Assembly: GCA_009917445.1 (NCBI GenBank)
Contig: QZEE01000001.1
Location: forward strand, 170,254-234,253
DNA length: 64,000 nucleotides
Source of the DNA: a bacterium D16-76
GTDB taxonomy: Bacteria; Bacillota; Clostridia; Oscillospirales; Acutalibacteraceae
Reading direction: 5' to 3'
The position numbers and the translations under genes were made by a program. Position 1 is the first letter of the stretch, and the number at the start of each line of letters is the position of its first letter. Shown piece by piece: positions 25,917-35,011 of this stretch. The notes under the pieces are model-generated. The model had not been told where the DNA came from and searched no databases. It saw nothing but the letters and a program-made list of their open reading frames with translations.

Positions 25917-28900
25917 ATGCCGCAGGTCAGGTATAAAATCTATACGTTGTCTGCCATTGCTCTCATGGCCTACGCGCAGGAAGATGCGGAGAGCGGCTAT
26001 GCCTTTGCGTTGAACGCAAAAGCAACGGAGAAATGCAAAGTGTTGACCGCCCTCCACGAGCAGCAGGACTGTGCGCTGTTCTTTCAAGCTTTGTGTATTC
26101 TGCATGGGGATAGCTACCAGTTACCGATGGAGAACACTCTGATTAGTGACCTGTCGGACGTGATCTGCTACGTGGATTTCAGCAATATCTTCGACCGGAA
26201 TGCCACACAGAACCGTCATGCCGTCCGGCAGAAAAAGGCAGAGAGTATGTTCCGGCCTGAGGGCATTGTGCTGGATTTTGGCGCTGGCCCCTGTCGGTAT
26301 CTGGCATTCGAGCGCTCCAACAGCATGAGCCGCAAGGCACAGCTTTCTTTTGTTCGGGAGGACATTTACGAGCCGCTGCGCCGGAGAATCATGCTGGATA
26401 TGAAAATTGGGTCGTGCCAGTTGAGCAAACTTTATGCCTACAATGGGCTGATGCTCTCCGGTGGAACTCGAATAGACGGTGTTGAAATTGACAGGCCCCA
26501 CCGGGTGATTGTAATTGATAACCCCGAGGCAACTGTCCATGATGTACCGGTCATTACGGTTGAGGACGATGGGAGCGCAGGTAACATCCGCAAGTATCAT
26601 CGGGTAGAGCGGAGAGAGGAGATCCCAGTAACTCTATTTGACGGCGAGGGCTTGATTTCAAAGCAGTACGCAGAAATCATTGATAAGGTTTACTGCGGTA
26701 AGCATATCCACACGTCGTTTCAGATACGCTTACCATATGTAAAAGGTATGCTCCATCAGGTTGACTTCAAGGATTTTTTGACCAGCGGGGGCTGTGACAC
26801 CATTACAGACCTATGGAGTGTGAAACATAACGTCCGTGACGTTGATATTATTTTGACAAAGTCGATGTTTAAGGGATTCGGTTGGCTGACCGAAAATGAT
26901 ATGGCTTGGAGCGATTACTGGAAAGCGTTTCGGAAGTACCGCCATGCGCTTTACATCACGCAGACCAGCAAGGAAAAGCCTGAGAAGTTCACCACCCTGA
27001 ACTACCAGTTTTTGAACACTGTTTCTATGACTGCTGATGAATTTCGTCCCAATAATTTGTCACTGGGGTGGAAGGATACTCCTGCAAATGATGAGCGTCA
27101 CTGGCTGACAAAAGAAACGGAGCTTGCTTATTATAATTACTGCGCGGACGACGATTTCCGCAAACAATATTTTCTGTCAGCGCTTGAACGCAGATGGTTC
27201 TCAAAAAAGAGCAAGGCGTACTTCATGGCAAGAGTTTTGAAGAAGAACTCTCTGTTCATAAACGAGCCTGTGTATACAAAGGAGTTGGATTCAAAGGCGG
27301 AGAAGGTTCTGAATCAATATGCGATTGGACAGCTTATAGTTGCTGGAGATAATCGGTTTTTGTCTGGTGATTTACTGGAGCTTCTTACTTCATTGCTCCC
27401 AAAACGAACCCCAAAAGATAAAGCAAAACGAACTTTCTTAGCGGTGGCAATCGGCAATCAATTTGCAAATAATTCTTTCTATGCACCGAAGGTAGCTTAT
27501 GAACATGGCCGTGAATGTACTCTGCTCCGTAATCCACATATTGCCCGCAACGAGGAAATTCAGCTAAATTGTTACACCGATGTGGAGCAGATGCGCAAAC
27601 ATTATTTAGGCCATCTTACTGATGTGGTGATGGTGGATTCCCACACTCTGGCGGCAGAGCGTTTGGGTGGCGCCGACTTCGATGGTGACATGATAAAGAC
27701 CATCTCCGATCCAATTTTGAACACCTGCGTAAAACGCAACTACCAAGATTACAGCTCTGACATTACCAGACAGACCAATGGCAATATACCTCTTTTGAAA
27801 ATACCCACCGTTGAGCCGCAGATTCGTGATGCCAACGACTGGTATGCCCGGTTTGAAACGGTACGCAACACCTTTTCATCTCGCGTGGGGCAGATATCAA
27901 ATGCCGCGCTGGATAGAAGTGTGATCGCTTACAATGAAAATTCTGACTCAGATTTACGCCAGCGGTGCAGGGAAGAAACGGAGATTCTGGCTATTCTAAC
28001 TGGCCTTGAAATCGACTCAGCCAAGAGCGGTGTCAAGCCTGACTTGTCGGAGTATCTGAACAAGAAAGTCGTGAACCGAAGTCTGTTCTTGCAATATAAA
28101 AAGCTGCTGGATTCGGCAGAAACTCGCGGCAAATGGTATGAGCCTACCTTCGAGCAAAAGCACAAGGCGTTTTTTGAGAAGACGGACTGGAGAAAGGTAG
28201 ACTCTAACTTGGAGCGGTTGCCGTATTTGGCGTATCAGTTGAAGAAAAATACACCGAAGTTGAAACCTAAACCTGCAAAAGATAGCGAACTTTTTGTTTT
28301 CGCACGGGAGCGTGATTGGAAAAAGAGCCTTGACCCGCAAATCCTTTCTTCTGTATCGGCACTTTTGAGTGACTATGAGGCTTGCCTATCCCGCATACGT
28401 GCTTGCCGAGTGCCGGTGCAAAATAAGCAGAGGAAGAATGATATCGAGAGAATTTTGTTCAGCCGGGGGCAGGAGGATATTTACGATGCAGACGAGTTGT
28501 ACGTAGCTTTCCAGGATATTTCTGTGAAGCGGGTTGCGGAAATCCGTGCGGCCATTGTAGAGAGCAAATGGCATTTTATGGACAGTGAGGCCCGATTTGA
28601 TTTTCTGGAAAGCCATCTGCCGGAACTCGATAATTATCATGAGCTGTTTTCGGATTTCAGACATAGCAGCTATCGTATTTTAGGTGATTTGATTTGTGAT
28701 ATCGATGATGAGAACCAGGCTACAGACAGAAAGAAATACGTGCGAGATACTGATTCAGTAGCTTTTCAGCATATGATGAACGCTTATCTCGAGCAACCTT
28801 TGCGGCATGATTACAGGGAAGTTGTGGCCTTAAAATGCAGGGAACTGTTGGATAGAGTTGTGCGGCCAAGGTCGACAGTGCAGTATGTAGTTGCGCTAGA

Positions 28901-28979
28901 TAAGCGAGATTTGCTGTGGGATTTGCTGATAGACCATATTGAGGAGAATGTTCGCAAGGAGGAGAACCATGTTGAATGA
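25917..28979 (+). CDS. RNA-silencing-type (QDE-1/RDR-like) single-subunit RNA polymerase homologue
   Basis: The product has 1020 residues. A GTG at 25908 also opens the frame, but GGGAGG (25903-25908) fixes ATG at 25917. Two motifs of the double-psi beta-barrel polymerases of eukaryotic RNA interference are visible. FQIRLPYVKGMLHQVDF (R271, K276) matches the FQIR..G.KG.l.vD block. LGGADFDGDMIKTI contains the metal-binding DFDGD (D587, D589, D591), equal to the DbDGD of QDE-1, plant RDRs and phage YonO. The gap of about 310 residues between them suits the family. The rest is helical with no known domain. Known bacterial relatives are rare and some make RNA from DNA. Whether this one uses a DNA or an RNA template is unknown. 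A role as primase or transcriptase for the element is inferred from the divergent repA gene. Confidence 0.85.
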   Translation: MPQVRYKIYTLSAIALMAYAQEDAESGYAFALNAKATEKCKVLTALHEQQDCALFFQALCILHGDSYQLPMENTLISDLSDVICYVDFSNIFDRNATQNRHAVRQKKAESMFRPEGIVLDFGAGPCRYLAFERSNSMSRKAQLSFVREDIYEPLRRRIMLDMKIGSCQLSKLYAYNGLMLSGGTRIDGVEIDRPHRVIVIDNPEATVHDVPVITVEDDGSAGNIRKYHRVERREEIPVTLFDGEGLISKQYAEIIDKVYCGKHIHTSFQIRLPYVKGMLHQVDFKDFLTSGGCDTITDLWSVKHNVRDVDIILTKSMFKGFGWLTENDMAWSDYWKAFRKYRHALYITQTSKEKPEKFTTLNYQFLNTVSMTADEFRPNNLSLGWKDTPANDERHWLTKETELAYYNYCADDDFRKQYFLSALERRWFSKKSKAYFMARVLKKNSLFINEPVYTKELDSKAEKVLNQYAIGQLIVAGDNRFLSGDLLELLTSLLPKRTPKDKAKRTFLAVAIGNQFANNSFYAPKVAYEHGRECTLLRNPHIARNEEIQLNCYTDVEQMRKHYLGHLTDVVMVDSHTLAAERLGGADFDGDMIKTISDPILNTCVKRNYQDYSSDITRQTNGNIPLLKIPTVEPQIRDANDWYARFETVRNTFSSRVGQISNAALDRSVIAYNENSDSDLRQRCREETEILAILTGLEIDSAKSGVKPDLSEYLNKKVVNRSLFLQYKKLLDSAETRGKWYEPTFEQKHKAFFEKTDWRKVDSNLERLPYLAYQLKKNTPKLKPKPAKDSELFVFARERDWKKSLDPQILSSVSALLSDYEACLSRIRACRVPVQNKQRKNDIERILFSRGQEDIYDADELYVAFQDISVKRVAEIRAAIVESKWHFMDSEARFDFLESHLPELDNYHELFSDFRHSSYRILGDLICDIDDENQATDRKKYVRDTDSVAFQHMMNAYLEQPLRHDYREVVALKCRELLDRVVRPRSTVQYVVALDKRDLLWDLLIDHIEENVRKEENHVE

Positions 28980-29823
28980 GTTTGAGGAGTTTCGGGCGTA
29001 CATTGAGCCGCCGATTTACAAAGCAGATAGTAAGCGCGATACAACTTATATGGGACGTTTCTCCATGGACATGATTCTCGATTTTACTGGCCTGGCTCGG
29101 GTACTGACGGTTCTTGCCCGGGGATATCTGTTTGCAGATGCGGACGAGAATCCCAGAGATAAAATCGACTATGCTCGCCGGGCGCTCTGCGCCTGGTGCA
29201 GTATCCCGGACAAAAAGAAAGCCAGCCCTAAAGAGGAGTGGCAGTTCAAAAGTGATTTCAGGGAGTTGCATGGTGAGTTTCTTGAGTTGGTGGACGAAGA
29301 TGGCATGGGTTGGTTTTGCCGCCATGTTCACGGTATCGCACGCTTTATGAAGAACAATCCTGATAAGGTGAGCAAGACGGCGTATGGCAAAGCAGATGTC
29401 ATAGATAAAGAATTTGATGCGGCTTGGCGAAAGAAGGTTGTGCAGTTTCAAGTGCCGATCTTTTCGCAGGGTACGAGTGGTGCGTGGGTTTTGAGGTTTG
29501 ATGACGTGCTGGCTGACGCTCTGGAACTGGGGCCGCTGCGAAACAACAGCATTGACTTGCCGGACGATATTCTCAATCGAATGGAAGCACTCCGGCCTGA
29601 GAAGGTACCGGCTGAAGTTATCCGCACTTTAGTGGCATATTACATTGCAAATAAGCCGGAGGATTCTGAATGGGTCGTGCTGCCGGTCACAAACTTTGAC
29701 GCATATTTTGGCAGTACCATGTTCAGTAGGAAGTGGCTACCAGCTATTCCTGAGAGCATTATCATGCGGGAAAGGGAGCGCTTGGGAGTTGCGAGATTTC
29801 GAGCGAGTCAATCTATTTTGTAA
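28969..29823 (+). CDS. Unknown protein coupled to the polymerase homologue
   Basis: The product has 284 residues. ATG at 28969 follows AAGGAGG and overlaps the polymerase stop by 11 bases, so the two are made together. No family is recognised. It is a soluble, mostly helical protein with conserved-looking segments such as DGMGWFCRHVHGIARFMKNN and, near the end, WVVLPVTNFDAYFGS then RKWLPAIPESIIMRE. No catalytic signature is evident. The tight overlap points to a subunit, template loader or regulator of the polymerase. Confidence 0.75.
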   Translation: MLNEFEEFRAYIEPPIYKADSKRDTTYMGRFSMDMILDFTGLARVLTVLARGYLFADADENPRDKIDYARRALCAWCSIPDKKKASPKEEWQFKSDFRELHGEFLELVDEDGMGWFCRHVHGIARFMKNNPDKVSKTAYGKADVIDKEFDAAWRKKVVQFQVPIFSQGTSGAWVLRFDDVLADALELGPLRNNSIDLPDDILNRMEALRPEKVPAEVIRTLVAYYIANKPEDSEWVVLPVTNFDAYFGSTMFSRKWLPAIPESIIMRERERLGVARFRASQSIL

Positions 29824-29929
29824 ATAATATATTCTGAGGTAATAATGGGTCAGCCTTGGGTCGGTTGATCATATATGGGTATACCCCTTGAGGTCCTCGC
29901 CAATCAAAGCGAACAGGGAAGGTACTACA

Positions 29930-30361
29930 GTGAAAGTCATCTTAGTATATTGGAGCGGCACCGGCAACACTGAGGCCATGGCCCATGCCGTTGCTGAGGG
30001 CGTGCAGGCCCAGGGCGGCGAGGCCGCACTGTTCACTGCTGGGAAATTTGACGTTGACATGGCAGGCGCCTTTAACGCCATCGCTTTCGGCTGTCTATCC
30101 ATGGGCTCAGAGGAGTTGGAAGAGAGCGAGTTCGCGCCCATGTTCGCCGCCTGTGAGCCGGAGCTGAAGGACAAACCCATCGCCCTGTTCGGCTCTTACG
30201 GCTGGGGGGACGGCGAGTGGATGCGCACCTGGGAGGAAACCTGCAAGTCCGATGGCGCGGTGCTGGCCTGCGAGCCGGTCATCTGCAACGAAGCGCCAGA
30301 CGAAGACGCCCTGGCCCAGTGCAAAGCGCTGGGCGGAGCACTGGTCTTAGCAGGGAAATAA
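29930..30361 (+). CDS. Flavodoxin
   Basis: A 143-residue short-chain flavodoxin. Start GTG at 29930 follows AGGGAAGG. The FMN phosphate loop is WSGTGNTEAMA at residues 8-18, and the later loops LFGSYGWGDGEWM and ACEPVICNEAPDED are typical. It carries single electrons in place of ferredoxin, usually when iron is scarce, which suits the siderophore import genes that follow 320 bases downstream. The upstream 100 bases (29824-29929) are the presumed right edge of the mobilizable element and hold no gene. Confidence 0.93.
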   Translation: MKVILVYWSGTGNTEAMAHAVAEGVQAQGGEAALFTAGKFDVDMAGAFNAIAFGCLSMGSEELEESEFAPMFAACEPELKDKPIALFGSYGWGDGEWMRTWEETCKSDGAVLACEPVICNEAPDEDALAQCKALGGALVLAGK

Positions 30362-30382
30362 GGGAGTAAATATAGATGGAGC

Positions 30383-30413
30383 CGGCCTTGAAGCCGTTCA
30401 CGCGGCAGGCCGG
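30383..30413 (+). terminator. Hairpin after flavodoxin
   Basis: CCGGCCT (30383-30389) pairs with AGGCCGG (30407-30413). Only a weak T-rich tail follows. The stretch from here to 30684 holds no gene but carries the promoter and operators described next. Confidence 0.5.
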
Positions 30414-30539
30414 TTCCGCCTTTGATGGGTGCGTTTTGCAAGCCCAGAATGTCCGATGTTCAAAACCTACAAATCAAAGTATGGTTTACCGTGCCATCTA
30501 TCGTGTTTCTACAAAGTTTCAAATTCATTGCGGCCTGCA

Positions 30540-30568
30540 TTGACAATACCTGTAGCTGATGATATAAT
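30540..30568 (+). promoter_or_regulatory. Consensus promoter of the siderophore importer operon
   Basis: A perfect TTGACA (30540-30545), a 17-base spacer and a perfect TATAAT (30563-30568). A promoter this strong needs repression, and two copies of the palindrome RTTAGY-N4-RCTAAY lie just downstream at 30578 and 30640. Confidence 0.85.
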
Positions 30569-30577
30569 TCCGCTTAG

Positions 30578-30593
30578 ATTAGTTGTTGCTAAC
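30578..30593 (+). promoter_or_regulatory. Operator palindrome 1 (RTTAGY-N4-RCTAAY)
   Basis: ATTAGTTGTTGCTAAC, starting 9 bases after the -10 box. It matches five other copies in this iron region. A repressor bound here would block the promoter at 30540. Confidence 0.65.
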
Positions 30594-30639
30594 TCTATGT
30601 GATGTGTTAATAGAGGTTCAACGCGGATTGCATCGTGAG

Positions 30640-30655
30640 GTTAGTTTCTGCTAAT
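30640..30655 (+). promoter_or_regulatory. Operator palindrome 2
   Basis: GTTAGTTTCTGCTAAT, in the leader 28 bases before the start codon of the binding protein. The second copy could act as a roadblock or allow cooperative binding. Confidence 0.65.
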
Positions 30656-30683
30656 CAAATTATATCTAAAGGAGACGTCCACC

Positions 30684-31733
30684 ATGAGAAAACTTATCCC
30701 CATCCTTCTGACCGTACTGATTCTCTGCTCCGCCATCCTCACCGGATGCGGCTCCACTCCAGAAACAAACTCCAGTGAGCCAGCCTCTACAGTTTCTTCC
30801 GAGGGGCAGTCCGAAAGCGTCGCATACCCTATCACGGTTTCCCACATCTATGGCGAGACCGCGATTGCGTCTAAGCCTCAGCGTGTTGTCAGCATCGCAT
30901 GGGAAAACTCCGCCGCGCCGTTGGCTCTGGGCGTGACCCCGGTAGGTGTGTCAGAAGCTAACTACGGTCTTGTAACCGAGCACAAAATCCATCCTTGGAC
31001 AGATGAGGCGTTCCAGTCCCTGGGCGTAGACAGCCCCAATGTTTTCAACGATACGGACGGATTTGATTTTGAGGCCATCAGCGACGCACAGCCTGATTTG
31101 ATCTTGGCCGTGAACTCCGGCATGACCCAAGAGGAATATGATACTCTAAGTGAGATTGCCCCCACTGTGGCCTACCCGGAAAAGCCTTGGCAGGTCAGCT
31201 GGCGTGATTCTGCCCTCATTGCCTCCAAGGCCATTGGCATGGAAGAAGAAGGGAAAAAGCTGGTAGAGGACACGGAAAAGCTGATTGCGGAGAAAGCGGC
31301 CGAATATCCGGCCCTGGCGGGTAAAAAAGCCATCTTCTGCTGGATCAGTCCTGATGACCTGAGCACCTTCTCTATCTACCTTCCCGGTGATTCCCGGGCC
31401 GACTACTTGAACGATTTCGGCTTGGAACTGCCGGACAGCATCCGTGAGTTAGCCCAAACTACCAGCGATTTCTACATAAATGTCAGTCGAGAAAACGCAG
31501 ACCAGCTCAGCGATGTGGAAATGATCGTAGTCTACGGCAATGCCGCCAACCTGGAAACGATCCAGGCCGACACCTTAATGAACCAGATCCCCGCAATCAA
31601 AAACGGCGCGGTGGCCTTTATTGACGACGCCTCCGCTTTGGCGGGCGGGGCCTCTCCCAGCGTGTTGTCCATCCCCTACAACATCGATACCTATCTGAAA
31701 CTGCTGAACGATGCGGCTGAGGCAGTGGAATGA
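30684..31733 (+). CDS. Siderophore/iron ABC transporter substrate-binding lipoprotein
   Basis: A 349-residue FecB/FhuD-type binding protein; ATG follows AAAGGAG. The lipoprotein signal is MRKLIPILLTVLILCSAILT with lipobox LTGC, then a Ser/Thr/Glu-rich linker to about residue 50. Two lobes follow (PQRVVSIAWEN ... FEAISDAQPDLILAV and so on) with the long connecting helix of class III binding proteins. It would capture a ferric siderophore outside the membrane and pass it to the permeases encoded next. Its stop overlaps the next start by 4 bases. Confidence 0.93.
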   Translation: MRKLIPILLTVLILCSAILTGCGSTPETNSSEPASTVSSEGQSESVAYPITVSHIYGETAIASKPQRVVSIAWENSAAPLALGVTPVGVSEANYGLVTEHKIHPWTDEAFQSLGVDSPNVFNDTDGFDFEAISDAQPDLILAVNSGMTQEEYDTLSEIAPTVAYPEKPWQVSWRDSALIASKAIGMEEEGKKLVEDTEKLIAEKAAEYPALAGKKAIFCWISPDDLSTFSIYLPGDSRADYLNDFGLELPDSIRELAQTTSDFYINVSRENADQLSDVEMIVVYGNAANLETIQADTLMNQIPAIKNGAVAFIDDASALAGGASPSVLSIPYNIDTYLKLLNDAAEAVE

Positions 31734-32725
31734 TCCGGCGGCGCACATTATGCCTGCTGTCCCTGCTGGTTTTCCTGATTCTGTGCGCTGCGGCATCCGT
31801 GTCATATGGAGCCAAACCCGTCAGCCTCCACAGTATATTTGCGGCGTTGGGGCTGGGCAGCGGCCCGGAGTTTGAGGTCAGCGTGGTACAGGCCCGCATC
31901 CCCCGCACACTTTTCGGGGTGATCGCCGGGGCGGCCCTGGGCATCTCCGGCGCACTGATGCAGGCCCTTACCCGCAACCCTATTACTGACCCCAGTATTT
32001 TAGGTATTAACACCGGGGCCTCTCTATTTGTGGTCAGCGGCATGGCGTTTTTCCACATCAGCAGCAACAGTCAATACATCTGGTTGGCCTTTGCCGGGGC
32101 CGCGCTGACCGCCGTTGCTGTCTATGGGCTGGCATCCTTAGGCCATGGCGGGGCTACGCCCATTAAACTTGCCTTAGCCGGGGCGGCGGCAAGCACGGCA
32201 CTTCAGTCCCTGGTGAATACGGTAATGCTGCCTGACACCCAGGTGATGGATCGCTTCCGTTTCTGGCAAACGGGCAGCATCGGCGGGGTTACCTGGGCGG
32301 ATATTGGCGCCCTGTGGCCCTACCTGGCCGTAGGCTTCATAGCCAGCCTGCTATTGGCCCCGGCGCTGAACACCCTGGCCCTGGGGGACGAGGTCGCCAC
32401 AGGCCTGGGCCTGAATGTGGCTCTGGTGCGGGGTACAAGCGCTTTGACCGGTGTGCTGTTGTGTGCGTCTGTCACGGCGCTGGCAGGGCCGACCGGCTTT
32501 GTTGGGCTGATGGTGCCCCACTTTATGCGGCTGCTCCTTGGGCCGGATATGCGCTGGGTAATGCCTATGTCAGCCTTGGGCGGCGGAGGCCTGCTGCTGG
32601 CCGCCGATGTGCTGGGCCGTGTGCTGGGTGGCGCCGGAGAGGTTGAAGTAGGCATTATTACGGCCCTGCTGGGCGCGCCGGTGTTCATCTTCATTGTGAG
32701 AAAGGTCAAGGTGCGTGCCCTATGA
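31730..32725 (+). CDS. FecCD-family siderophore permease, first subunit
   Basis: A 331-residue integral membrane protein with about ten hydrophobic helices. Family signatures are RIPRTLFGVIAGAALGISGALMQ near residue 58 and NPITDPSILGINTGAS. The coupling-helix region is LAGPTGFVGLMVPHFMRLLLG and the tail GAPVFIFIV. It forms the channel with the second permease and is driven by the ATPase at 33758. Both ends overlap neighbouring genes by 4 bases, as expected in a tight operon. Confidence 0.93.
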   Translation: MIRRRTLCLLSLLVFLILCAAASVSYGAKPVSLHSIFAALGLGSGPEFEVSVVQARIPRTLFGVIAGAALGISGALMQALTRNPITDPSILGINTGASLFVVSGMAFFHISSNSQYIWLAFAGAALTAVAVYGLASLGHGGATPIKLALAGAAASTALQSLVNTVMLPDTQVMDRFRFWQTGSIGGVTWADIGALWPYLAVGFIASLLLAPALNTLALGDEVATGLGLNVALVRGTSALTGVLLCASVTALAGPTGFVGLMVPHFMRLLLGPDMRWVMPMSALGGGGLLLAADVLGRVLGGAGEVEVGIITALLGAPVFIFIVRKVKVRAL

Positions 32726-33755
32726 ATAATCAGCAGAATCCTGTCCTTTTGGGCTTTCATAAAAGACACAGGCGATATATCGCGGTTTGCGCGGTGCTGG
32801 CCGTGCTGGCGGCCGGACTGGTTTGCTTTGGCATGGTTTTCTTTTCGGTCAAACCTTCTACAGCCCCCAGACCATCTTCCGCGTCCTGAGCGGTGAATCG
32901 ATCAAGGGTGCGACCTTCACCATCAAGACCCTGCGCCTGCCCCGGGTGCTTACGGGACTGCTGGCCGGGCTGTGCTTTGGCATGGCAGGCAACACCTTCC
33001 AGAAGCTGCTACGAAATCCCCTGGCCAGCCCGGATATAATTGGCGTAACCTCCGGGGCCAGCGTAGCGGCGGTGTTCGCCATTTTGGTATTGGGCTGGAG
33101 CGGTGCGCTGGTGTCTGTTTCCGCCGTGGTTTCTGGCATCGTGGTGGCAGGAGCAATCTGGTTCTTTTCCCAGGGTGCGGGTTTCTCCAACGGACGGTTG
33201 ATTTTAGTGGGCATCGGGATGCAGGCGTTCCTCAACGCGGTCATCTCTTGGACCCTGCTGAAAGCCTCGGAGTACGATGTACCCAGCGCCATGCGGTGGC
33301 TCAGTGGGAGCCTGAATGGGGTCAAAATGGAAAATGTGCCCCTGCTCATCGGGGTGCTGGCCATTGCTGGCGGCGGGATCTTGCTACTGAACCAACATCT
33401 TTCCGTAATGCAGATGGGCGAGGAATACGCCCAAACCCTGGGCGCACATCCCAGCCGGACACGCCTGCTGCTTATCCTGTGCGCCCTGTGCCTGACAGCC
33501 TTTGCCACAGCTTCCACAGGGCCCATCGCCTCAGTGGCGTTCTTATCTGGGCCTATTGCTGACCGCCTTACCGGCGGAGGGAAGGGCAACATGGTTTCTT
33601 CCGCCCTTGTGGGCGCGGTGCTGGTGCTTGCCGCCGACCTCTGCGGACAATATGCCTTCCCCGCCCGCTATCCGGTGGGCGTGATAACCGGTATACTGGG
33701 CGCGCCATATCTGCTGTTTTTATTGCTGCGTATGAACAAAAAAGGAGGGAACTAA
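32722..33755 (+). pseudogene. FecCD-family permease, second subunit, with an apparent frameshift
   Basis: The expected start is ATG at 32722, overlapping the previous stop (ATGA). That frame gives MNNQQNPVLLGFHKRHRRYI and a first membrane helix, then runs into a stop at 32888 after FFSVKPSTAPRPSSAS. From about 32850 the family sequence continues one frame back (FYSPQTIFRVLSGESIKG, then LRLPRVLTGLLAGLCFGMAG, NPLASPDIIGVTSGAS, GPIASVAFLSGPIADRL) to 33755. One base lost or gained near the T-rich run TTTTCTTTTCGG (32838-32849) explains this. If real, the importer lacks an intact second subunit unless translation slips. A sequencing error is equally possible because all other operon genes are intact. 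Confidence 0.8.
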
Positions 33756-33757
33756 CG

Positions 33758-34576
33758 ATGGAACAGCACATTTTATCGGCTGAAAACCTTCAGCTCGGCT
33801 ATGATGGACGGGTTATCGTGGACGGCATGGAAGCGGTCATACCGGATGGGAAAATCAGCATTATCATCGGGGCCAACGGATGTGGGAAATCCACTCTGCT
33901 GAAGTCCTTCGCCCGGCTTTTGCGGCCCATGTCTGGAGCGGTCACCCTGGACAGACGGCCCATTGGCAGCTACCAACCGAAAAAACTGGCACAGGTTTTG
34001 GGCCTGCTGCCCCAGTCCCCGGTGGTACCGGAGGGCATAAAAGTTGCGGACCTGGTGGCAAGGGGGCGGTTCCCATACCGAAAGCTTTTACAAAACGCTA
34101 CAAAGGAGGATATGCGGGCCGTACAGGATGCCCTGGAGATCATGGGTATTACGGAATTGTGCGACCGCAGCGTAGATGAGCTTTCCGGGGGCCAGCGCCA
34201 GCGGGTATGGATCGCCCTGGCGCTGGCCCAGCAGACAGACATCCTGCTGCTGGACGAACCCACCACCTATCTGGACATCGCCTATCAGGTGGAAATTCTC
34301 GACAGCCTTGCCGAACTGAATCAAAGTAAGGGCACCACAATCGTCATGGTACTCCACGATATCAATCTCTCTGCCCGCTACGCCGACTGGCTTTTTGCCA
34401 TGCGCAAGGGGAAACTGCTGGCCCAGGGAGAGCCTGCGGATATTCTCACCCCGGAGTTAATAAAAGAAGTCTACGGGCTGGACTGTGTGGTAATGGAAGA
34501 TCCTGTCTCCTGTACGCCCTATGTTGTGCCAAAAGGCAGGCACCATATGAATACTGCCCTGGTGCGGGCCGGATAA
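33758..34576 (+). CDS. Siderophore ABC transporter ATP-binding protein
   Basis: A 272-residue FepC/FhuC-type ATPase with ATG after AAGGAGG. Walker A is GANGCGKST near residue 37, the Q-loop LGLLPQSP, the signature LSGGQRQRV, Walker B ILLLDEPTTYLD and the H-loop VLHDIN. It powers the permeases upstream. The family-typical last segment (LTPELIKEVYGLDCVV) is complete. Confidence 0.96.
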   Translation: MEQHILSAENLQLGYDGRVIVDGMEAVIPDGKISIIIGANGCGKSTLLKSFARLLRPMSGAVTLDRRPIGSYQPKKLAQVLGLLPQSPVVPEGIKVADLVARGRFPYRKLLQNATKEDMRAVQDALEIMGITELCDRSVDELSGGQRQRVWIALALAQQTDILLLDEPTTYLDIAYQVEILDSLAELNQSKGTTIVMVLHDINLSARYADWLFAMRKGKLLAQGEPADILTPELIKEVYGLDCVVMEDPVSCTPYVVPKGRHHMNTALVRAG

Positions 34577-34593
34577 GGTTCCAAAAGAAGATA

Positions 34594-34636
34594 AGACTGT
34601 ACAAGCGAAAACGACTTGCTTGTACAGTCTCTTTTT
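34594..34636. terminator. Bidirectional terminator
   Basis: AGACTGTACAAGC (34594-34606) pairs perfectly with GCTTGTACAGTCT (34618-34630), followed by T5. On the other strand the preceding bases are A-rich, so it can end both the importer operon and the converging DtxR gene, whose stop lies at 34635. Confidence 0.9.
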
Positions 34637-34997
34637 ATCCCTCCAACTCCGCCTTCCACTTTCGAAAGCTCTCCTCGCTGATGGCGTGCTCGATCTTGCA
34701 GGCATCCTCCTCAGCCAGCTTCTCATCCACCCCGGCGGCGATAAGCTGGCGGGTGAAAAACTGGTGCCGCTCATAAATCTGCTCTGCCACCTCCCGTCCC
34801 AGGTCAGTCAAGAGCAGGGAGCCGTTTCCGTCAACCTCCAGGAACCCGCCCTTTTTCAGCAGCCCTACCGCGTTGCTGATGCTGGGCTTGCTGAAATTCA
34901 TGTGCCGGGACAGGTCAACCGAGCGCACCGCGCCCATTTTGCGCTGCAAAACCAGAATTGCCTCCAGATAGTCCTCGCCGGACGCGTATAATGCCAT
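34635..34997 (-). CDS. DtxR/MntR-family metal-dependent repressor
   Basis: A 120-residue protein. Start ATG at 34997 (MALYASGEDYLEAI) follows GAAGGGAGGGG. The N-terminal winged helix is VRSVDLSRHMNFSKPSISNAVGLLKKGGF, followed by GSLLLTDLGREVAEQIYERHQFF and the metal-site region DACKIEHAISEE. It lacks the C-terminal SH3-like domain of DtxR and so is of the short MntR class. It is the prime candidate to read the RTTAGY-N4-RCTAAY palindromes of this region. It lies 15 bases behind the MATE gene in the same operon. Confidence 0.9.
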   Translation of the reverse strand: MALYASGEDYLEAILVLQRKMGAVRSVDLSRHMNFSKPSISNAVGLLKKGGFLEVDGNGSLLLTDLGREVAEQIYERHQFFTRQLIAAGVDEKLAEEDACKIEHAISEESFRKWKAELEG

Positions 34998-35011
34998 GCT
35001 TTCCCCTCCCT

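Noticed and set aside
20620..29900. att direct repeats of the mobilizable element
   Set aside because: I compared 20620-20700 and 29824-29930 by eye and found no convincing shared core, so the ends of this element remain undefined.
32830..32860. Programmed -1 frameshift in the FecCD permease
   Set aside because: The run TTTTCTTTTCGG lacks a canonical X XXY YYZ heptamer in frame, no strong stimulatory structure is evident, and FecCD permeases are not known to use frameshifting.
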